DNA from: Modestobacter italicus
Lineage (GTDB): Bacteria; Actinomycetota; Actinomycetes; Mycobacteriales; Geodermatophilaceae
Direction of reading: 5' to 3'
Assembly: GCF_019799965.1 (NCBI RefSeq)
Contig: NZ_JABGCJ010000006.1
Coordinates: forward strand, 186,001 to 250,000
Length of the DNA: 64,000 nt
Below, in pieces: positions 49,537-56,420 of this stretch. Below the pieces are notes generated by a model. That model saw nothing but the letters and a program-made list of their open reading frames with translations, did no database searches and was not told the DNA's origin. Every line of letters begins with the position of its first letter. The stretch's first letter is position 1. The translations under genes were made by a program, and so were the position numbers.

Positions 49537-51137
49537 TGCCGGCACCGGTCGCCGACCTCGTCCTGACCGGGGCCCGGGTGATCGACCCGGAGACCGGCCT
49601 GGACGGGGTCCGCGCCGTCGGGCTCACCGGCGGCACGATCACCTCCGTCGGGGCGGTCGCCCCACCGGCCCGCGAGGTCTGGGACGTCACCGGGCAGGTG
49701 CTGGCGCCGGGCTTCATCGACCTGCACAGCCACGCGCAGAGCACCACCGGGCTGCGGCTGCAGGCGCTGGACGGCGTGACCACCGCGCTGGAGCTGGAGG
49801 CCGGCGTGCTGCCGGTGGCCGGCGCCTACGCCCGCGCCGAGGCGGAGGGCCGGCCGGTCAACTTCGGCTTCTCCGCCTCCTGGACCGACGCCCGGATGCA
49901 CGTGCTGGACGGCGTGCCGCTGGACGCCGACGGCTCGCTGGACCTGTTCGCCACCCACCAGTCGCTGCCGAACTGGCGCGGGCCGGCCGGCGACCGGGAC
50001 GTGGCCCGCGTCCTCGACCTGCTCGAGGGGGCGGTGGCCGACGGGGCGCTGGGCATCGGGGTGCTGGTCGGCTACGCCCCGGACAGCGGCCGGGCGGAGT
50101 ACTTCCGGCTGGCCGGGCTCGCCGCCCGGCTCGGCGTGCCCACCTTCACCCACACCCGCTACATCTCCACCGCCGAGCCCGGCACCTCGCTGGAGGGCGC
50201 GCTGGAGGTGATCGCCGCCGCGGCCGGCACCGGCGCCCACATGCACATGTGCCACGTGAACAGCACCTCGACGCGGATGATCGACGAGGTCGCCGGCGCG
50301 ATCGACACCGCCCGCCGTCGTGGCGTCCGGGTCAGCACCGAGGCCTACCCCTACGGTGCCGGGGCGACGGTGATCGGTGCGGCGTTCCTGGCCCCGGAGG
50401 TGCTGTCCCGGCTGGGGATCGGCCCGCAGCAGCTGACCTACCTCCCCACCGGGGAGCGGGTGGCCGACGCCGCGCGGCTGGCCGAGCTGCGCGCCGCCGA
50501 CCCGGGCGGTGACGTGGTGGTGCACTTTCTCGACGAGGACGACCCCGCCGACCTGGCCGTGCTGGAACGCTCGTTCACCCTGCCCGACACCGCGATCGCC
50601 ACCGACGCTATGCCCTTGGTCGCCTCCGGCGGGATGCCCCTGGTCGCCTCCGGCGGGATGCCCTTGGTCGCCTCCGGCGGGATGCCCTTGGTCGCCTCCG
50701 GCGGGATGCCCCTGGTCGCCTCCGGCGGGGAGCCCGGCCCCGGTGACGCTGCCGGACCGGACGAGTGGCCGCCGGCGCCCGGGCTGCTCACCCACCCCCG
50801 GTCGGCGGGCTCCTACGCGCGCACCCTGCGCTGGCTGGTCCGGGAGCGCGGCCTGCTCACCCTCACCGAGGCGCTGCGGCGGTCCTCGCTGCTGCCCGCG
50901 CAGCTCCTGGAGGACGCCGTCCCGGCGATGCGGCGCAAGGGCCGGGTCCAGGTGGGTGCCGACGCCGACCTCGTCGTCCTCGACCCGGACACGGTCACCG
51001 ACCACGCGACCTACACCCGGGTCGTGCCGTCCACCGGGTTCCGGCACGTGCTCGTCGGGGGCACCCCGGTGGTCCGGGACGGCGAGCTGCAGCTGTCCGC
51101 ACTGCCCGGCCGGCCGGTGCGCTCGGGTGACCGCTGA
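49536..51137 (+). CDS. N-acyl-D-amino-acid deacylase (D-aminoacylase family amidohydrolase)
   Basis: A 533-residue amidohydrolase of the D-aminoacylase/dihydroorotase-like group. GFIDLHSHAQ gives the HxH metal pair; FTHTRY and MHMCHVNS give the next His ligands; Asp357 in IATDAMP is the catalytic acid. The C-terminus has the family barrel end (RKGRVQVGADADLVVLDPDTV...GTPVVRDGEL). Enzymes of this type cut the N-acyl group from D-amino acids. Translation is coupled to the S12 gene. Just after Asp357 the protein carries five copies of MPLVASGG (residues 359-398), caused by a 24-bp tandem repeat in the gene; this may alter or disrupt the active-site loop. Confidence 0.88.
   Translation: MPAPVADLVLTGARVIDPETGLDGVRAVGLTGGTITSVGAVAPPAREVWDVTGQVLAPGFIDLHSHAQSTTGLRLQALDGVTTALELEAGVLPVAGAYARAEAEGRPVNFGFSASWTDARMHVLDGVPLDADGSLDLFATHQSLPNWRGPAGDRDVARVLDLLEGAVADGALGIGVLVGYAPDSGRAEYFRLAGLAARLGVPTFTHTRYISTAEPGTSLEGALEVIAAAAGTGAHMHMCHVNSTSTRMIDEVAGAIDTARRRGVRVSTEAYPYGAGATVIGAAFLAPEVLSRLGIGPQQLTYLPTGERVADAARLAELRAADPGGDVVVHFLDEDDPADLAVLERSFTLPDTAIATDAMPLVASGGMPLVASGGMPLVASGGMPLVASGGMPLVASGGEPGPGDAAGPDEWPPAPGLLTHPRSAGSYARTLRWLVRERGLLTLTEALRRSSLLPAQLLEDAVPAMRRKGRVQVGADADLVVLDPDTVTDHATYTRVVPSTGFRHVLVGGTPVVRDGELQLSALPGRPVRSGDR
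50610..50729 (+). repeat. In-frame 24-bp x 5 tandem repeat in the deacylase gene
   Basis: Five head-to-tail 24-bp units (ATGCCC[C/T]TGGTCGCC...GGCGGG) differ only at one silent C/T position and encode MPLVASGG each. The high identity points to recent slippage expansion. Because the unit is a multiple of three, copy-number change would not break the frame. Confidence 0.95.
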
Positions 51138-51209
51138 GCGGCTCATGACCATCTCGTGACCTCTCCGCCGGCCGGGCGTGTGCCCGCCGGCCGGGGGTAG
51201 GCGGAGCCG

Positions 51210-51812
51210 GTGAACGCCGTCCGGGTCCTGCTGTCGGCCCTGCTGGTGCTGGGGGCCACCAATGGGTGCGCCGTGGTCGAGCAGGGCTCCGTGGCCACCG
51301 CACCGCCACCGGGGTCGGCACCGGCCGGGGACCCGTCGGCGCCGCCCGAGGAGCAGATCGCCCGTGCCGTCTTCGACCGGGTCAACGCCGAGCGGGAGGC
51401 CCGCGGGCTCGAACCGGTGGCCTGGGACGACGCGCTGGCCGGCGTCGCCCGGGACTGGAGCGCGGAGATGGCCGACACCGGCCGGTTCGAGCACCAGGAC
51501 ATCGGCGCGGTGCTGCAGCGCGACGAGCTGTCCGGCTTCCGGGCGATGGGCGAGAACATCTTCCGGGCCACCGGCCCCGTGCCCGCCGGCGCTGTCCACG
51601 CCGGCTGGATGCGCTCGGACGACCACCGGGTCAACGTGCTCAACCCCGGTTGGGACCGGCTGGGTGTCGGGGTGTTCTGCGCCGCCGACGGGTCGGTGTG
51701 GGCCACCCAGGAGTTCGGCCGGACCGCGGGCGCCGACCGGCCGCCGGTGGCCAGCACCACCCCGCCGGTCGAGCCGATCACCCGCCCGGACGAGGACGGC
51801 CCGACCTGCTGA
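51210..51812 (+). CDS. CAP-domain (SCP/PR1-like) secreted lipoprotein
   Basis: A 200-residue secreted protein. The signal peptide ends in LGATNGC, a possible lipobox with Cys20. The CAP domain covers about 50-170: FDRVNAEREARGLEPVAWDDALAGVARDWSAEMA, FEHQDI, GENIF, WMRSDDHRVNVLNPGWDRLGVGV, WATQEFG. The cavity residues His (FEHQ), Glu (GENIF) and His (SDDHR) are present. Function in bacteria is unknown. GTG 51210. The 244 nt after it hold no gene with a usable start. Confidence 0.87.
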   Translation: MNAVRVLLSALLVLGATNGCAVVEQGSVATAPPPGSAPAGDPSAPPEEQIARAVFDRVNAEREARGLEPVAWDDALAGVARDWSAEMADTGRFEHQDIGAVLQRDELSGFRAMGENIFRATGPVPAGAVHAGWMRSDDHRVNVLNPGWDRLGVGVFCAADGSVWATQEFGRTAGADRPPVASTTPPVEPITRPDEDGPTC

Positions 51813-52056
51813 GGGCCCGCACCGCGCTGCTCGCGCTCGGCGCCTCCGTGGTCCTGACCCTGGTCATCCGCCGTGGGGTTGGCGGGCACCGCGCCCCGGG
51901 TAGCCGGGGCAGGATGATCGACGTCGACGCCTCGCCGACCGTCACCCCACCGGCGGATCCGGCGGACCTGCCAGGCTGCGCCGGTCCCGCCGGGCGAGCG
52001 GCCGCCCGGGTGCCGGGGGCGCTGCGCCCGGCGAGCACCCGACCGAGGAGCCATCG

Positions 52057-53316
52057 ATGAGGCGTCGAGCCAGGGCGGCCGACCGCGCGCGGTCGCGGGA
52101 CGCCACACCCACCGCCGCGCGGGAGCCACTACCCACCGCCGCGCGGGAGGCAGTACCCACCGCCGCGCAGGACGGCCACCGCCCGGCGGCCCCGGCCCCC
52201 CTCGCGCCGCCACCTGCTGCGCCCCCGGCGTCCGGACCGCGCGGGACGGCGTCCGGCGCGGTCCCCGGCTGGGCGTTGCGGGTGATCGTCCTCGGGGGTG
52301 CGGCGGTCGCCATCAGCGCGGTGGTCTGGCTGGTCTTCTGGCTGCTGTTCCGGCTGCCGATGGTCACCTTCGCCGTGGCCGTGGCCGTGCTGCTCACCGC
52401 GCTGACCGCCCCCATCGCCGGGCTGCTCCGCCGGGCCGGCGCACCCGCCGCGCTCGCCGCGCTCGCCGGCGTGCTGACCCTGCTCGCCGTCCTCGGCGGG
52501 ATCGCCTTCCTCGTCGGCTTCCGGGCCGTCGCCACCCTGCAGGACCTGACCCGGCCGCTCGCCGCCGGCATCGACCGGATCCGGGTCTGGCTGATCGAGG
52601 GCCCGCTCGCGCTGGACCCCGCGCAGGTGGCCGAGGTGCGCAACCAGATCGTCAGCCGCCTCTACGAGGCAACACCCAGCCCGGGCGACGGCGCCCGGAT
52701 GGGCCTGGTCGTGCTCGGCGCGATCGTGCTCGTCTTCTTCCTGGTGTTCTTCCTGCTCAAGGACGGCGACCGGATGTGGTCCTGGCTGCTCGAGCGGGTG
52801 CCCGACCGCAACCGCTCCCGGGTGGACGGCGCCGGCCGGGCGGCGTGGAGCGCACTGGGCGGCTACACCCGCGGCGTCGTCGTCGTCGCGTTGATCGACG
52901 CGGTCGGCATCGGCGCCGCGCTGCTCCTGCTGGGCGTGCCGCTGTGGCTGTCGCTGACCCTGCTCACCTTCATCGGCGCGTTCGTGCCCATCGTCGGCGC
53001 CACCGTCAGCGGGGCCGTCGCCGTGCTGGTCACCCTGGTCACCAACGGCGTCACCGACGCGGTCATCGTGCTGGTCGTCGTCCTGGTCGTGCAGCAGGTC
53101 GAGGGCAACGTCCTGCAGCCGGTGATCATGGGGCGGGCCCTGCAGCTGCACCCGATCGTCATCCTGCTCGGGGTGACGGCCGGTGGACTCGCCGCCGGGG
53201 TGCCCGGCGCCCTGCTGGCCGTGCCGATGCTGGCGGTGGCCTACCGCGTGGCCGAGTACCTGCGCACCCACCCCGCGCCGCGGGACGAGTCGCCTACGCC
53301 GGCTGCTCCGAGCTGA
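52057..53316 (+). CDS. AI-2E family transporter (UPF0118/PerM-like)
   Basis: A 419-residue membrane protein of the AI-2E exporter/PerM family. About 70 Ala/Arg-rich cytosolic residues come first. Seven to eight helices follow, with the large loop after helix 3 and the family motifs GAIVLVFFLVFFLLKDGDRMWSWL and FIGAFVPIVGATVSGAVAVLVTL, then QQVEGNVLQPVIMGRALQLHPIVILLGV. Few members have proven substrates (AI-2, Na+/H+). ATG 52057. Confidence 0.9.
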   Translation: MRRRARAADRARSRDATPTAAREPLPTAAREAVPTAAQDGHRPAAPAPLAPPPAAPPASGPRGTASGAVPGWALRVIVLGGAAVAISAVVWLVFWLLFRLPMVTFAVAVAVLLTALTAPIAGLLRRAGAPAALAALAGVLTLLAVLGGIAFLVGFRAVATLQDLTRPLAAGIDRIRVWLIEGPLALDPAQVAEVRNQIVSRLYEATPSPGDGARMGLVVLGAIVLVFFLVFFLLKDGDRMWSWLLERVPDRNRSRVDGAGRAAWSALGGYTRGVVVVALIDAVGIGAALLLLGVPLWLSLTLLTFIGAFVPIVGATVSGAVAVLVTLVTNGVTDAVIVLVVVLVVQQVEGNVLQPVIMGRALQLHPIVILLGVTAGGLAAGVPGALLAVPMLAVAYRVAEYLRTHPAPRDESPTPAAPS

Positions 53317-53321
53317 CCCGG

Positions 53322-53927
53322 TCAGTCGGCGCCGTCGCCCTCCAGCCGCACCTGGTCGGCGGCGACGGCCAGCCGGCCGGCCTCCTCTGCCAGGAAGGCG
53401 TCCGGGTCGTCCAGGAGGACGTCGGCGGCGATGCCGAAGTCCCGTTCGAAGCTGCTGCGCTGCACCCGGGTGGCGGTGCCGGTGACCTGCACGACGTCGC
53501 CGGGGTCGAGGTCGGCGACCGGGGTGGCGGAGACCACGCTGACCGTGGCCCCCGACTCGGTGGACACCCGGACAGCGGTGCCGATGTCGGTGGTGGCGAC
53601 CAGGTCGACCACCTCGCCGCGGAACGACACGTCATCCCCGGCGCGGAAGGTCGGGGTCGGGGTGGCCGTCGGGGAGCTCGTCGCGGTCGGGGTCGGCGGT
53701 GCGGACGTCTCCCCCGATGACGGCGCCGACGACCGGGCGGCCTCCAACTCGGCGACCCGCTCCTCGAGGGCGGCCACGTCGTCCTGCACGTCCCGGAGCT
53801 GCTCGGCGGTCACGCCGTCCGGGGTGGCCTGGTCCTGCCCGCAGGCGGCCGTCCCCCCGAGCCCGAGGACCGCGACCAGGGCTGCTGCCGCCCGGCGCCC
53901 GGTCGGCCGATCGGCGGCACTGCTCAT
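53322..53927 (-). CDS. Lipoprotein with coiled coil and OB-like domain
   Basis: A 201-residue predicted lipoprotein. The lipobox GTAAC places lipidated Cys29. A short coiled coil follows (LRDVQDDVAALEERVAELEAAR), then a Ser/Thr/Pro linker. The C-terminal domain (FRAGDDVSFRGEVVDLVATTDIGTAVRVSTESGATVSVVS...DLDPGDVVQVTGTA) has the beta pattern of an OB fold. It converges on the AI-2E gene, with 5 nt between stops. Confidence 0.75.
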   Translation of the reverse strand: MSSAADRPTGRRAAAALVAVLGLGGTAACGQDQATPDGVTAEQLRDVQDDVAALEERVAELEAARSSAPSSGETSAPPTPTATSSPTATPTPTFRAGDDVSFRGEVVDLVATTDIGTAVRVSTESGATVSVVSATPVADLDPGDVVQVTGTATRVQRSSFERDFGIAADVLLDDPDAFLAEEAGRLAVAADQVRLEGDGAD

Positions 53928-54159
53928 GACTGCTCCTCTGCTCCGCTGCTGCTCGGCGCTGCTGGCTCTGCGTCCATGCTCGGCTCTGGGTTCATGCTCG
54001 GCTCAGCGTCCGTGCCCGTCCGTGCGTCCCTGCCCGGCTGTGCACTCCTGTCGGGCCGGGCGCCCCGTCGTTCCGCACCACCGTCCCGACCGGCCTACCC
54101 GGGCCGGCCGAGGTCCAGACGAGCGGATCCCCCAGGGTGCCCGTGCCGGGCCACGACCG

Positions 54160-54735
54160 TCAGGTGAGGTCCCGGCGCACCACCAGACGCGGCAGCCCGC
54201 CGGCCACGGCATCGGTCGTCCCGATCACGCGGAAGCCGGCCCGCTCGAACATCGACCGGGTGCCGACGAAGGCCATGGTCAGGTCCATCCGCCCGGGCGG
54301 GTCGACCGGGTGGGCCTCGACCGCCGGCGCACCGTGCGCGGCGGCGTAGGCGACCGCACCCTCGAGCAACGGCTGAGTCACGCCCTGCCGGCGATGGCCC
54401 GCGCGGACCACGACGCACACGATGCTCCACACCGGCAGGTCGTCGACGGGCCGGATGAGCCGCGAGCCGGCCAGGCGGGTGATCTCGGCGCGCGGACCGA
54501 TGTTGCACCAGCCCACCGGCTCGCCGTCCCGGTAGGTCACCACCCCCGGTGGGTGCTCCCGCTCGCACAGCCGCCGCATGGCCTGCTCCCGGCTGCCGCC
54601 GCCCAGCTCCTCGATCTCGGCGGCGCGCAGCCGATGGGACAGGCACCAGCAGTGGTTGGCCCGGCGGGTGCGGTTGACGACGTCGGCGAAGTCGTCGAAA
54701 CGGTCCGGGGTCACCGGGTGGGTCTCCCACGTCAT
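54160..54735 (-). CDS. GNAT family N-acetyltransferase
   Basis: A 191-residue acetyltransferase. The CoA-binding loop is VVRAGHRRQGVTQPLLEGAVAYA near residues 110-130, and the C-terminal half has MFERAGFRVIGTTD. The N-terminal NHCWCLSH with two cysteines recalls a GNAT subgroup of uncharacterised actinobacterial enzymes. Start ATG 54735. It appears monocistronic; the 232 nt downstream of it, up to 53928, hold no gene I can support. Confidence 0.82.
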   Translation of the reverse strand: MTWETHPVTPDRFDDFADVVNRTRRANHCWCLSHRLRAAEIEELGGGSREQAMRRLCEREHPPGVVTYRDGEPVGWCNIGPRAEITRLAGSRLIRPVDDLPVWSIVCVVVRAGHRRQGVTQPLLEGAVAYAAAHGAPAVEAHPVDPPGRMDLTMAFVGTRSMFERAGFRVIGTTDAVAGGLPRLVVRRDLT

Positions 54736-54858
54736 GCGCGCACTCCACCACAGCCCACCGACGACCCGGGCCGCCCGGCGACCGGGGCCCGACGGCGCTC
54801 AGGAACGGTCGCCGACCGGGGCCGGCCGACGCCGTGCCGCCATCGCCGCCCCGCTCCG

Positions 54859-55335
54859 TCAGGGCAGGGTGTAGGCAGTCGGCCGGACCTGCAGGGTGCC
54901 GGTGCCGGGGTCGACGGAGAACAGCAGCGCACCGGACTGCCGGCTGCGCGGCGGGACGTAGGCGATCGTGGCCGTGGCCTCCTGGAGCTCCTCGCCGTCG
55001 CGTTCGAGCACCCCGGTCACCTGCACCTCCTCGGCCGTCGTGCCGCCCGAGTTGTGCACCTCGAACGGCACCGACCAGCCGTCGTCCACCGGCTCGGCCG
55101 TCGCTGAGGTGACCGACAGCTGCGGGTCGCCGTCCCGGACGACGACCGCCTGGTGCGCCAGGAAGCCCAGCACCAGCAGGACGATCAGCGCACCGAGCAC
55201 CCCGAGCGCGTACTCGCCGCGGCTGGTCTCCCCCTCGGCGTCCACTCCCGGCTCGCGGCCGTCCCCCTCGCGGGGCGGGCCGTCGTCTGCCGTCACCCCG
55301 TCCACCGTCTCCCCGTCCACCGTCTCCCCGTCCAC
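54859..55335 (-). CDS. TIGR02588-type protein
   Basis: A 158-residue single-pass membrane protein. The acidic N-terminus contains three near-repeats of VDGETVDG (24-nt DNA repeat). One helix (ALGVLGALIVLLVLGFLAHQAVVV) follows, then an outside beta domain (PFEVHNSGGTTAEEVQVTGVLERDG). This matches the TIGR02588 family, which nearly always follows TIGR02587, as here, 10 nt downstream. The joint function is unknown. Confidence 0.82.
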   Translation of the reverse strand: MDGETVDGETVDGVTADDGPPREGDGREPGVDAEGETSRGEYALGVLGALIVLLVLGFLAHQAVVVRDGDPQLSVTSATAEPVDDGWSVPFEVHNSGGTTAEEVQVTGVLERDGEELQEATATIAYVPPRSRQSGALLFSVDPGTGTLQVRPTAYTLP

Positions 55336-55345
55336 CGTCTCCTCC

Positions 55346-56158
55346 TCACAGGATCAGCCGGGCGGCGGCCGCGCCGAGACTGGCCGGCAGCGCCAGGACC
55401 ACGGACTCGGTCACCGCCATCAGCAGGCCGACGTCGTCGAACCGGCCGAAGGTCCACAGCAGGTAGGCCGACAGCAGCAGCGCGATCACGTAGCCGACGA
55501 CGGTCAGGGTGAGGAACGAGCGCAGCACCCCGCCCACGGCGGCCTCCTGCCCGCGGAACCCGACCCAGTAGACGAAGCCGTGCATGAAGACCAGGCACAG
55601 CACGACCAGGGCCACCGGGTGCCAGGGACCGACCTCGGCCGCCAACAGCACCACCTCCTCGGTGGGGGCGATGTTCGCGGCGAAGACGATCGCCCCGGCC
55701 GCCATCAGCAGCAACTCCCCGCCGTAGGTCGTCGTCGGTACCCGCCGGCCGCCCACGCCCAGCTGGCTGCGCGCGAACGAGGCGCCGATGGCCGCCGGGA
55801 GCATCTCGATGGCGATGACCGAGAGGCCGTCGCGCCAGCCGCGCAGCGGTTCGACCACCGACAGCACCCCGAGGACCAGGGCGGCGGCAACCGCGGCCAT
55901 CGCGAACGCCACCCCGGCGTCGGCCAGCGACCCGCGCCAGCCGACCCCGGGCGACCCGGCACCGAAGTGCTGGGACAGGAAGACGACGAGCAGCACGGTG
56001 CCCACCATCAGCAGGGCGAGCCGGTACCGCGGGATGGTGAGCCCCAGCTGCCAGACCTCCATGGTCATCAGCAGTGGCAGCGAGAAGAGCAGCGCACCGC
56101 CGAACGCCCGGCCGCTGCTCTGGGCGAGCTGGTGCGCGCCGGTCACCGCGGCCCCCAC
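55346..56158 (-). CDS. TIGR02587-type integral membrane protein
   Basis: A 270-residue membrane protein with about eight helices. Features fitting TIGR02587 are GGALLFSLPLLMTMEVWQLG near the start, FAANIAPTEEVVLLAAE and FMHGFVYWVGFRGQE. GTG 56158 is chosen because GGAGGG lies about 8 nt upstream. The longer frame (to 56323) runs into the nrdJ terminator hairpin and lacks homology-like sequence. It forms a conserved pair with the next gene. Confidence 0.8.
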   Translation of the reverse strand: MGAAVTGAHQLAQSSGRAFGGALLFSLPLLMTMEVWQLGLTIPRYRLALLMVGTVLLVVFLSQHFGAGSPGVGWRGSLADAGVAFAMAAVAAALVLGVLSVVEPLRGWRDGLSVIAIEMLPAAIGASFARSQLGVGGRRVPTTTYGGELLLMAAGAIVFAANIAPTEEVVLLAAEVGPWHPVALVVLCLVFMHGFVYWVGFRGQEAAVGGVLRSFLTLTVVGYVIALLLSAYLLWTFGRFDDVGLLMAVTESVVLALPASLGAAAARLIL

Positions 56159-56321
56159 CGGGTCCACCCTCCCCGCCGTCCGTGGGCGGCCGGTCGAGGC
56201 CACCGCCGCTGCCCGGCGCGGGCCTCGCTGTACCCAGCGGTGATCATCTTCCGGCCCTACCCGCGGCAGCGTGGCTGACCCCTTCGTGGCTGCCCGACCC
56301 GGGTACGCGGCCCGACACGCC

Positions 56322-56355
56322 ACTGGCCCGGTCCCCCGAAGGGGACCGGGCCAGT
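56322..56355 (-). terminator. Terminator after nrdJ
   Basis: Perfect 15-bp arms (ACTGGCCCGGTCCCC and complement) with a CGAA tetraloop, 66 nt downstream of the nrdJ stop. Confidence 0.88.
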
Positions 56356-56420
56356 GAGACCGGGCACTCAGGCCAGCGAGTCCAGGTCAGCTGCCCACCC
56401 GGACGCCGTGGCCGCCTGCG

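Noticed and set aside
50610-50729. CRISPR-like repeats
   Set aside because: Units are contiguous without spacers and stay in the reading frame of the deacylase; a coding minisatellite.
51813-52056. Open frame encoding a helix-like stretch (RTALLALGASVVLTLVI) after the CAP gene
   Set aside because: No ATG/GTG/TTG with a ribosome-binding site at a sensible place, and the rest is low-complexity; left as intergenic.
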